Source: FEN-1219 sp037445815
GTDB lineage: Bacteria > Pseudomonadota > Gammaproteobacteria > Steroidobacterales > Rariloculaceae
Direction: 5' to 3'
NCBI GenBank assembly: GCA_037445815.1
Contig: JBBIJV010000147.1
Coordinates: 1 to 9,187 of the forward strand
DNA: 9,187 bases
Part shown: one piece after another, positions 1-5,840 of the stretch
How the letters are laid out: each line of letters opens with the position of its first letter
Position numbering within the stretch: position 1 is the stretch's first letter
The notes under the pieces: generated by a model
Database searches by the model: none
What the model saw: only the letters and a program-made list of their open reading frames with translations
Told to the model about the DNA's origin: nothing
Made by a program: the position numbers and the translations under genes

Positions 1-666
1 GTCATCGCGGGCGTAACCGTCCTCGAGTTTGCCCGCGCCGTGCCGCCGCACGAGAGCCCCGACGCGAGCTTGCGCGGCACCGTCGAGGTCTTGCGCGCGC
101 ACGGCCGGGTGCTCGCGACGGCCGGCGGCAGTGCGCTCGTGCTCCAGCTGATGCGCGCGACGCGCCAGCTGCTCGTGCCGCTGTTCGGCCAATCCGTCGG
201 CCTCGACGTGACGACGATCGGTTTCATCTACTCGATGTCGAGCGTCGTCGACATCGCGCTCTTTTATCCATCCGGCGTGCTCGCGGACCGCTATGGCCGA
301 AAGTGGAGCGCGGTACCGAGCATGACGCTGTACGCGCTCGGCCTCTCTCTGCTGCCGCTCGCGCAAGGCTTCGGCTCGCTGCTCGCCGTGGCCGTCCTGC
401 TCGGCTTCGCGAACGGCATCGGCACGGGCGTCGTCATGATCATCGGCGCGGACCTCGCGCGCACGAGCGGCCGCTACGGCCAGTTCCTCGGGCTCTGGCG
501 TCTCATCGGCGACGCGGGGCTGAGCGGCGCACCGCTCTTCGTCGGCACGATCGTCAACCTCGCGAGCCTCGCGGTCGCAAGCCTCGCCGTCGCCGGGATC
601 GGCGTTGCCGGCGTGCTGGTCATGGCCTTGCTCGTCGCGGAGACCCTGCACGACTCGCCGCGTTGA
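1..666 (+). CDS. Major facilitator superfamily transporter, C-terminal half (5' end outside window)
   Basis: The frame is open from the first base, so the gene starts upstream. A GTG at position 40 is an internal valine rather than a credible start. The visible 221 residues begin in what looks like the end of the sixth membrane helix and the hydrophilic central loop (about residues 9-35), followed by about six hydrophobic segments, the usual C-terminal half of a 12-helix MFS carrier. A clear MFS motif A (GVLADRYGRK, residues 92-101) lies in the first cytoplasmic loop of this half. A glycine-rich helix (FANGIGTG) and a YGQFLGLWRLIGD loop follow, typical of drug or metabolite efflux members. 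The protein should sit in the inner membrane and exchange a small solute for protons; the substrate cannot be read from the sequence. The next gene on this strand is 272 bases away, across a long hairpin, so it is probably a separate transcript. Confidence 0.88.
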   Translation, partial: VIAGVTVLEFARAVPPHESPDASLRGTVEVLRAHGRVLATAGGSALVLQLMRATRQLLVPLFGQSVGLDVTTIGFIYSMSSVVDIALFYPSGVLADRYGRKWSAVPSMTLYALGLSLLPLAQGFGSLLAVAVLLGFANGIGTGVVMIIGADLARTSGRYGQFLGLWRLIGDAGLSGAPLFVGTIVNLASLAVASLAVAGIGVAGVLVMALLVAETLHDSPR

Positions 667-673
667 CTGGGCG

Positions 674-866
674 CGGTGCCTCACTTTGACCCTCTTGGCG
701 TGGTGCCAAGCGACGGCCGCACCTCGGAGGGCCCCTCGCGAGACACGCCGGAAGAGCGTCCATGCGGCTCGGCGCCGCACGTCCATGTGCGGCGACGGTC
801 TCGCGAGGACCCTCCGAGGCACGGCCGCCGCCTTTACGCGCCGTCCAGGTCGAAGTGAGGCACGAC
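674..866. repeat. Long imperfect inverted repeat (single hairpin of about 190 nt, MITE- or REP-like)
   Basis: Nearly the whole gap between the transporter and the molybdenum hydroxylase genes folds back on one centre near base 770. Outer arms 676-691 and 848-863 match at 15 of 16 bases. Middle arms 711-744 and 798-830 match over most of their length, including CCTCGGAGGG paired with CCCTCCGAGG and CCTCGCGAGAC paired with GTCTCGCGAGG. The tip pairs 763-768 (TGCGGC) with 774-779 (GCCGCA). The stretch between outer and middle arms (692-710 against 831-847) pairs poorly. All paired blocks share the same centre within about one base, so this is one element and not several chance hairpins. It contains no protein gene I can support. 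It could be a miniature inverted-repeat element, a repetitive extragenic palindrome, or a structured transcript end or leader. I saw no clear target-site duplication. There is no T-run after the stem, so it is not a textbook terminator. Confidence 0.75.
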
Positions 867-928
867 TTCGTCGAGCCGCTTGCGCTGTTCGGTTGCGCGG
901 TACACCATCACTCGGACGCCGAGCGCGC

Positions 929-935
929 GAGGGGG
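929..935 (+). promoter_or_regulatory. Ribosome binding site of the [2Fe-2S] subunit gene
   Basis: GAGGGGG lies three bases before the ATG at 939. It supports that start over the in-frame ATG at 762, which would add 59 residues read through the hairpin that have no place in this family. Confidence 0.6.
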
Positions 936-938
936 ACG

Positions 939-1403
939 ATGGCGCTGCTGTTGAACGTGAACGGCGCGACGCACGAGGTCGACGTCGATCCGGCGGTGCC
1001 GCTGCTCTGGGTGGTGCGCGATTCGCTCGGCCTGACGGGCACGAAGTTCAGCTGCGGCATCGGCCAATGCGGCGCATGCACGCTGCACGTCGACGGGCGG
1101 CCCGTGCGGTCGTGCAGTCTGCCCGTCTCGCTCGCAGTCGGCAAGGCAATCAAGACGATCGAGGGCGTATCGGCCGACGGCTTGCACCCGGTCCAACGCG
1201 CCTGGATCGAGCTCGACGCGCCGCAGTGCGGCTACTGCCAGTCGGGGATGATCATGAGCGCGCTCGCGCTGCTCGAGCGCAATCCCTCGCCGACCGACGC
1301 GGAGATCGACGCGGCAGTGACCAACGCTTGCCGCTGCTCGAGTTATCACCGCGTGCGCAAAGCGATTCATCGTGCCGCGGAGCTCATGAAGGCCTCGGCA
1401 TGA
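939..1403 (+). CDS. Molybdenum hydroxylase small subunit with two [2Fe-2S] clusters (IorA/CoxS family)
   Basis: This 154-residue protein matches the usual length of isoquinoline 1-oxidoreductase alpha subunits. The N-terminal plant-ferredoxin-type cluster is bound by Cys39, Cys44, Cys47 (FSCGIGQCGAC) and Cys59. The C-terminal helical domain binds the second cluster through Cys97 and Cys100 (QCGYCQSG) and Cys131 and Cys133 (NACRCSSY). All eight ligands are present, so the protein looks functional. In this family the two clusters carry electrons away from the molybdenum centre in the partner subunit. It has no signal peptide of its own; in related enzymes it travels folded with the Tat-exported large subunit. 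The start at 939 is chosen for its Shine-Dalgarno sequence and family alignment. The stop overlaps the next start as ATGA (1400-1403), indicating translational coupling. The substrate is unknown; 'isoquinoline oxidoreductase-like' describes the family and not the reaction. Confidence 0.95.
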   Translation: MALLLNVNGATHEVDVDPAVPLLWVVRDSLGLTGTKFSCGIGQCGACTLHVDGRPVRSCSLPVSLAVGKAIKTIEGVSADGLHPVQRAWIELDAPQCGYCQSGMIMSALALLERNPSPTDAEIDAAVTNACRCSSYHRVRKAIHRAAELMKASA

Positions 1404-3736
1404 GCACGTCGCCGCGCGGGCCGGTCAACGTCAACCGCCGCGAGGTGCTCGCGGGCGCCGGGGCGTTCGTGCTCGGGTTTTGGGTCCCGACGCACGCGAA
1501 TGCGCAGGCGGTGCGCGGCGCGGTGTGGTACGACGAGCCGGCCGTTCGCGAGATCAACGCGTGGATCGTCGTCGAGCCCGACGACACCGTCGTCATTCGG
1601 ATTGCGCAGACGGAGCTCGGGCAGGGCGTCTGGACGTCGAACGCGATGATCGTGGCCGAGGAGCTCCAGTGCGACTGGAGCAAGGTGCGGCCGATCTATG
1701 CGTCCGCGAACCGCGATGCGCGCGAGATGGCGCCGGACTGGACGCTCCGGGTGCCCGGCAACGGCGCGACGGATCCTAAAGGCGGCGGCGAGCCGCAGTT
1801 CGGCAATCGCGCGCGCCAAGGGGGCTTCGGCATACCCGACAGTCTCTATCGGCGCATGCGGACGAACGCGGCGGCGTCGGTCAAGGACGGCCGCTATTAC
1901 TTGCAGCTCGCCGGCGCCGAGGCGCGCGAGCGGCTGATGCTCGCGGCGGCGAGTCTTTGGGGCGTCGCCGTCGACGAGCTCAAAGCGAAGGACAGCGTCA
2001 TTACGCATGCGCCGAGCGGGCGGCGTACGACATACGGCAAGGTTGCGGAGCTCGCCGCGCGCACGCCGCATCCGAATCCAGAGGCCATCGCGATCAAGCC
2101 GCCCGACCGGTGGACGCTGATGGGCACGGAGCAGAGGAATCTCGACGTGCCGATGAAGGTGACGGGCGAGACCGTCTACGCGATCGACGTGCGCTTGCCG
2201 GGCATGAAGTGGGCCGCGGTGAAGACGTGCCCCGTCTACGGCGGCGACGTGAAGCGCTGCGACTTCGACGCGATCCGGAGCCGCCCGGGCGTGCGCTCGG
2301 CGCTTCAGTTGCCGATCCCGGATCCGAAGCTCACGCGCGGCCGCGTGTTCGGCGGCGGCGTCGCCGTCGTGGCCGACACGTGGTATCAGGCGAAGACGGC
2401 GCTCGACGCCATGCCGATCGAGTGGACGATTCCGCCCGAGCGCGCCGCGTTCAATACCGAGAACATGCGCGCCGCGCTGCGCGAGGCCCTCGACGCGCCG
2501 GGCCGCGTGCGCGTGAACGAGGGCGACGTGGACGCGGTTTTCGCGCGGGCCGATCGCATTGTCGAGGCGACTTATTCGACGCCGTATCTACCGCGCGCAC
2601 GCATGGAGCCCGGCAACGCGACCGTGCTCGTGACCGACAATCGCGTCGACATCTGGGTCGGCGATCAGAGCCCGCAGGAGACGCGCTTCAGCGCCGCGCA
2701 AATCACGGGCATCCCCGAAGAAAACGTGTACTTGCACATGTGCCACCTGGGCGGCGGCTTCGGCCGCAACGGCAACGGGCCGCAGGCCGAGCAGGCGATC
2801 ATGATCGCGAACGCAAACCGGGGCACGCCGATCCACCTGCTCTGGACGCGCGAGGAGGATTTCATCGGCACGACGTATCGCGCGATGGGCATGGCGCGGC
2901 TGAAGGCCGCACTCGACGCCGACGGCTGGCCGCTCGCGCTCGAAGTGCGCACGAGCATGCAGGAGGACGGCTTCGGGCCAGACGCGTCGTTCGACGTGAC
3001 TTCGCGCTATTACGTGCCGAGCTACCGCTTCTCGAACCACACCACGAAGTTCCATGTGCCCGTCGGAACGCGCCGCGGCGTGGGTCAGGCGGCGCACGAG
3101 TTCTATCGCGAGAGCTTCATCGACGAGCTCGCGCACGCGGCGGGCAAGGACCCGTATCTCTATCGGCGCGAGCTGATCGCGCGTACGAGTCTGCCGTTCA
3201 AGGCCGACATGCTGAAGGCGCTCGACCTGGCCGCCGAGATGTCGGGCTGGGGCACGCCGTTGCCGCGCGGAACCGCGCGCGCGATCGCGCTCGAGGAGCG
3301 CGGCGTCGAGACCGGCGGCTCGGCGACGATCAGCGCCATGGTGCACACGGTGTCCGTGAGCCGCGACGGCCGCGTCAAGCTCGAGCGCGTCGACGTCGCG
3401 CACGAATCGGGCTTCGGCCTCGTGAACCCGCTGTCGGTGAAAAAGCAGATCGAAGGCCAAATCACGTGGTTCTACAACGACGCGATGCACCAGGCGTGCA
3501 ACGTCGAGAACGGCGCGATCGTCGAGAACAACTTCGATCGGTTCCCGTTATCGCGCCTCGACGAGGATCCGCCGATCATCGCCATCCGGTTCTTTCCGAC
3601 GCAGCACTGGCTCGTCGGCATGGGCCATGACCGCGGCACGTCGGTGCAGGCGGGAATCGCCGAGGCGATCTTTCGGATCACGGGCAAACGATACCGCGAC
3701 TTGCCGCTGCGGCAGCACGACCTCACCTGGAGCTGA
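1400..3736 (+). CDS. Molybdopterin-binding large subunit of a molybdenum hydroxylase (IorB-like), Tat-exported, variant catalytic region
   Basis: The 778 residues match the IorB size class of xanthine dehydrogenase-family subunits, not the longer cytosolic XdhB. The N-terminus has a twin-arginine-like signal: NRREVL at residues 12-17, a hydrophobic stretch to about residue 30, and a possible cleavage after ANA (33-35), so the enzyme probably acts in the periplasm. Family motifs follow in order: ELGQGVWTS (72-80), the cofactor-contacting HLGGGFGR (449-456), RGVGQ (559-563) with ESFIDELA shortly after, and a C-terminal AEAIFRITGKRYRDLPL. In xanthine oxidase the catalytic glutamate sits in a GEPP motif; here that region reads GMGHDRG (740-746), so no Glu is present. 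By downstream spacing Asp744 takes its place; by the preceding glycine, His743. The enzyme should oxidise an aldehyde or N-heterocycle using water as oxygen donor, passing electrons to the small subunit. No cytochrome c partner or XdhC-type maturation gene is in view. The 3' end overlaps the convergent YjbR gene by 14 bases. Confidence 0.93.
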   Translation: MSTSPRGPVNVNRREVLAGAGAFVLGFWVPTHANAQAVRGAVWYDEPAVREINAWIVVEPDDTVVIRIAQTELGQGVWTSNAMIVAEELQCDWSKVRPIYASANRDAREMAPDWTLRVPGNGATDPKGGGEPQFGNRARQGGFGIPDSLYRRMRTNAAASVKDGRYYLQLAGAEARERLMLAAASLWGVAVDELKAKDSVITHAPSGRRTTYGKVAELAARTPHPNPEAIAIKPPDRWTLMGTEQRNLDVPMKVTGETVYAIDVRLPGMKWAAVKTCPVYGGDVKRCDFDAIRSRPGVRSALQLPIPDPKLTRGRVFGGGVAVVADTWYQAKTALDAMPIEWTIPPERAAFNTENMRAALREALDAPGRVRVNEGDVDAVFARADRIVEATYSTPYLPRARMEPGNATVLVTDNRVDIWVGDQSPQETRFSAAQITGIPEENVYLHMCHLGGGFGRNGNGPQAEQAIMIANANRGTPIHLLWTREEDFIGTTYRAMGMARLKAALDADGWPLALEVRTSMQEDGFGPDASFDVTSRYYVPSYRFSNHTTKFHVPVGTRRGVGQAAHEFYRESFIDELAHAAGKDPYLYRRELIARTSLPFKADMLKALDLAAEMSGWGTPLPRGTARAIALEERGVETGGSATISAMVHTVSVSRDGRVKLERVDVAHESGFGLVNPLSVKKQIEGQITWFYNDAMHQACNVENGAIVENNFDRFPLSRLDEDPPIIAIRFFPTQHWLVGMGHDRGTSVQAGIAEAIFRITGKRYRDLPLRQHDLTWS

Positions 3737-4133
3737 TTTTCGAACGCCGTGTTGTTCGAGCCCGCGTTTTCGCCGCGACTTGCTGCTCCATGGCGTACTG
3801 CCATGCCGCGGCCAGGATCTCGCGGAGCTCGCGGCGGTCGATGCGCGACAGCCGCACGAGGACGGCGGGGTAGCCCTGGAAGTGCTCCGTCACGTAGTAG
3901 ACGTCGGGACGCGCCGCGAGCCGCCGCGCGCGTTCCTCGAAGCTCATCGGCACGCCGAGCGAGTTCGGCTCCACGTCGTGACGCTCGACGGGCCGGCCTG
4001 CGAACCGAGTTTTGCCTGCTTTGAACGCCGGCATGCCGTACGCCGTCGCTTCTTCCACTTCGGGCATCGACAGTGCGATCTCGCGAACGTCGGCGAACGT
4101 CAGCGGCCGTCCCCGCGAGGTTTTCCTGGTCAT
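3723..4133 (-). CDS. MmcQ/YjbR-like DNA-binding-fold protein
   Basis: This 136-residue protein has the compact pattern of the MmcQ/YjbR family (double-wing fold). An N-terminal helical segment (LTFADVREIALSMPEVEEA) leads to YGMPAFKAGKTRFA, then a LAARPDVYYVTEHFQGYPAVLV core and a C-terminal helix (RRELREILAAAWQYA). A basic tail rich in Arg and Lys follows. Family members are small cytosolic proteins of unsettled function; DNA binding has been proposed from the fold and not shown for most, and I cannot assign a partner. The frame stays open upstream to 4199, but the ATG at 4133 is preceded by GAAGGA at seven bases, and the family begins near this point, so the 22 upstream codons are dropped. 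It converges on and overlaps the hydroxylase large-subunit gene, and diverges from the SnoaL-like gene, with which it shares a 110-base promoter region. Confidence 0.85.
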   Translation of the reverse strand: MTRKTSRGRPLTFADVREIALSMPEVEEATAYGMPAFKAGKTRFAGRPVERHDVEPNSLGVPMSFEERARRLAARPDVYYVTEHFQGYPAVLVRLSRIDRRELREILAAAWQYAMEQQVAAKTRARTTRRSKISSR

Positions 4134-4243
4134 GTGCACGTCCTTCGTTGGACGAGCGCGGTGTACCGTCGTGCGCAGCCGGCGCTCGCCGGCGCACAAT
4201 CGCTGCGAAGCTTGGCATCCGCCTCGTCGTTGGGAGAGGGTTC
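4134..4243. promoter_or_regulatory. Divergent promoter region between the YjbR-like and SnoaL-like genes
   Basis: These 110 bases must hold the promoters of both flanking genes. I see the Shine-Dalgarno of the minus-strand gene (TCCTTC as read on the plus strand, 4141-4146) and that of the plus-strand gene (GGAGAGGG, 4233-4240). A G+C-rich dyad spans 4171-4197: GTGCGC and CCGGC on the left pair with GCCGGCGCAC on the right, with a small bulge and a GCTC loop. It could be an operator or simply a stable hairpin. I found no convincing -35/-10 pair on either strand. Confidence 0.45.
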
Positions 4244-4747
4244 ATGGGTCTGCGGACATCCATTGTCATGTATGCGGCGCTCGCGGCTGCGGGAACTGCG
4301 GCAGCGCAAGATGCCGCCGTGCAGAAGCTGCTCGACCGTGCCGAAATCGAAGAGCTCCTGACGCGCTACGTCAAAGGGCTCGACACGCTCGACGCGGACC
4401 TATACGCGAGCGTGTTCGCCGAGGACGCTGTCTTCGAGCTGCCCGGCAACGTCGTGCACCGCGGCCGCGCCGCCATCCGCAAGATCGTCACGGACTTGCA
4501 GGAGAGGCGGGCCCGCAACGCGGCGGCCGGCACGCCGTCGCCGAGCCTATACCACGTCATGGCCAACACGTCCATCGAGCTCGTCGACGCGACGCACGCC
4601 CGCCATTGGTCGTACGCACAGACCGTCCGCGCCGCGGAAGGCGGCACCTTCGTCGTCGGCTTCATGGGGCGATACGAGGACGAGCTCGTGAAGCGCGACG
4701 GGCGCTGGCACATCCAGTCGCGCAAGCTCGTGTCGTTCGTCGAATGA
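4244..4747 (+). CDS. Exported SnoaL-like/NTF2-fold protein
   Basis: This 167-residue protein begins with a likely Sec signal peptide: MGLRTS, a hydrophobic alanine-rich core (IVMYAALAAAGTAAA) and a probable cleavage before QDAAV near residue 21. The mature part follows the SnoaL_4 pattern of the NTF2-like superfamily. An opening helix (IEELLTRYVKGLDTLD) is followed by LYASVFAEDAVFEL, a GRAAIRKIV helix, and strands ending in the conserved RYEDELVKRDGRWHIQSRKL. This cone-shaped fold serves as polyketide cyclase, ketosteroid isomerase-like or dehydratase enzymes, and often as uncharacterised proteins; no specific reaction can be named here. The ATG at 4244 is chosen because GGAGAGGG lies three bases before it and the signal peptide starts there; the frame is open further upstream without family support. 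It is divergent from the YjbR-like gene and converges on the aldo/keto reductase gene 59 bases away. Confidence 0.85.
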   Translation: MGLRTSIVMYAALAAAGTAAAQDAAVQKLLDRAEIEELLTRYVKGLDTLDADLYASVFAEDAVFELPGNVVHRGRAAIRKIVTDLQERRARNAAAGTPSPSLYHVMANTSIELVDATHARHWSYAQTVRAAEGGTFVVGFMGRYEDELVKRDGRWHIQSRKLVSFVE

Positions 4748-4806
4748 CGCGCGAGGCCCGAGCACGGCAACGCGCGCCGGCTCGCGCCCTCGGGAGCGCC
4801 TGCGCG

Positions 4807-5673
4807 TCAGCGGGCTTTGCGCGTGCCGATCGCGGCGAGCTCGGCGAGGTCTTCGGCGTCGAGCGCAAGCTGCGCGGCGCGCAGGCTGCTCTCGACGCTC
4901 GAGACCTTCGTTGCGCCCGGAATCGGCAGGATATGCGGCCCTTGCGCGAGCAGCCACGCGAGCGCGACGGCGTAGATGGACGTCGAGTGTTTCGCGGCGA
5001 CGCGCTCGAGCGCCGGGAATTGCTCGAGTCGGCGGTGGCCCAGGTGGCCGCCCACGGACGAATACGGGACGTAGGCGATGCCGAGCTCGAGGCAGTGCGC
5101 GACGAGCCCCGAGTCGAAATCGCGCCGGTCGAGCACGTTGCAGCGATTCTGCACGGCCGCGATGCGCGTGAGCCGCACGGCTTCGTCGAGGTGCCGCCTA
5201 TTCACGTTCGAGAGGCCGATCGCGGCGATCTTGCCCTCGTCGCGCAGGCGTACGAGCTCGCCGAGCGAGTCGGCGAGGGGCACGCTGGGGTCGACCGTGT
5301 GCAGATAATAGAGCGGTATCGGGCTCCCGAGCTCGCGTGCGCTCTGCTCGCAGCAGCGCCGCAGCCACTCGGGGCTGCAGTCGACCTCCCAGCGCCCTTG
5401 CGGTCGCGTGAGCCCGCCCTTCGTGGCGACGACGACGTCACGCCGCTTCGCCGCGCGCAGCGCTTTCGCGATGAGCCGCTCGTTGTGCCCGAAGTCGTGC
5501 TCGTCGAGGCAATAGCTGATCGCGGTATCGACGTGGTGGCCGCCGCCGTCGAGGAAGGCCGCGATCACCTTGAGCGCCGTGCCCTCGTCGGGCCGGCCTT
5601 GGATCGAGAGCGGCATGCCCCCGAGACCGATCGGCGAGACTTCGCGACCCGTGTTGCCGAGCGCCCGCTTCAT
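4807..5673 (-). CDS. Aldo/keto reductase
   Basis: This 288-residue protein is a complete member of the NAD(P)H-dependent aldo/keto reductase superfamily ((beta/alpha)8 barrel, cytosolic). It opens with the typical MKRALGNTGREVSPIGLGGM. The catalytic tetrad is intact: Asp49 and Tyr54 (VDTAISY), Lys85 (VVVATKGG) and His125 (YYLHTVD). A helix like the family's nucleotide-side segment (FGHNERLIAKAL) and a cofactor-binding-type GATKVSSVESSLRAA near the C-terminus support this. It should reduce an aldehyde or ketone, or run the reverse oxidation; the substrate is not evident, and the sequence resembles the broad 'oxidoreductase/pyridoxal reductase-like' group more than classical aldose reductases. 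The frame is open upstream to 5844, but the first 57 codons oppose the PrpF-type remnant and lack family similarity, so the ATG at 5673 is preferred despite a weak upstream GCGAGA. Two short direct repeats, 5685-5696 and 5709-5719, lie just upstream. Confidence 0.93.
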   Translation of the reverse strand: MKRALGNTGREVSPIGLGGMPLSIQGRPDEGTALKVIAAFLDGGGHHVDTAISYCLDEHDFGHNERLIAKALRAAKRRDVVVATKGGLTRPQGRWEVDCSPEWLRRCCEQSARELGSPIPLYYLHTVDPSVPLADSLGELVRLRDEGKIAAIGLSNVNRRHLDEAVRLTRIAAVQNRCNVLDRRDFDSGLVAHCLELGIAYVPYSSVGGHLGHRRLEQFPALERVAAKHSTSIYAVALAWLLAQGPHILPIPGATKVSSVESSLRAAQLALDAEDLAELAAIGTRKAR

Positions 5674-5733
5674 CGTCTCGCAGTGTACCAGTGCGCGGCG
5701 CGCTCGCCGTACCATGCGCAACAGTCGGTCCTG

Positions 5734-5829
5734 CACGTCGCCGCCGGCGAAGGCCGCGTCGACGCCAGGCCGAATTGCGGCAACATCTCGGCGGGCGTCG
5801 CGCCGTTCGCGATCGAGAAAGGCCTCTGA
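5734..5829 (+). pseudogene. Remnant of a PrpF/4-oxalomesaconate tautomerase-type gene
   Basis: In the plus-strand frame ending at the TGA 5827-5829, the last 31 codons include the segments RVDARPNCGNISAG and VAPFAIEKGL. These correspond to the signature region of PrpF and GalD-type isomerases (RPNCGN...GVxPFAIExGL), which carries an active-site cysteine. A working PrpF-type protein is roughly 350-400 residues and continues well past this point; here the frame stops at once, and the sequence upstream of about 5734 no longer resembles the family in any frame. It is therefore an internal scrap of a lost gene lying between the aldo/keto reductase start and the macrodomain stop. PrpF-type enzymes isomerise aconitate or oxalomesaconate intermediates. 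The assignment is from recalled family motifs, without a search; the exact left edge is uncertain. Confidence 0.62.
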
Positions 5830-5840
5830 GACGGCCGCCG

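Noticed and set aside
694..710. CTTGGC/GCCAAG stem after the transporter as a terminator
   Set aside because: It is a six-pair stem with no T-run, and it lies inside the left arm of the larger inverted repeat.
605..1399. Upstream extension of the large-subunit frame, giving a protein of over 1000 residues
   Set aside because: The added residues overlap the small-subunit gene in another frame, are arginine-rich as expected for off-frame high-GC sequence, and precede a clear Tat-like signal at 1400.
2588..3490. 300-codon minus-strand frame inside the large-subunit gene
   Set aside because: It is antisense to a gene with strong family motifs; its composition is rich in Arg, Ala and His, with no recognisable domain. 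High GC removes stop codons from such frames.
3740..3759. TCGAAC/GTTCGA stem just after the large-subunit stop, as a terminator
   Set aside because: It is a weak six-pair stem with an 8-base loop, inside the YjbR-like coding sequence; the following TTTT is separated by several G/C bases.
4757..4794. CCCGAG/CTCGGG stem between the convergent SnoaL-like and reductase genes
   Set aside because: Six pairs enclose a 26-base G+C-rich loop without a T-run on either strand; too likely by chance at this composition to call.
4012..5733. Long plus-strand frame opposite the YjbR-like and aldo/keto reductase genes
   Set aside because: Apart from its last 31 codons (kept as the PrpF-type remnant), it is antisense to proteins with intact motifs and reads as low-complexity Arg/Ala sequence.
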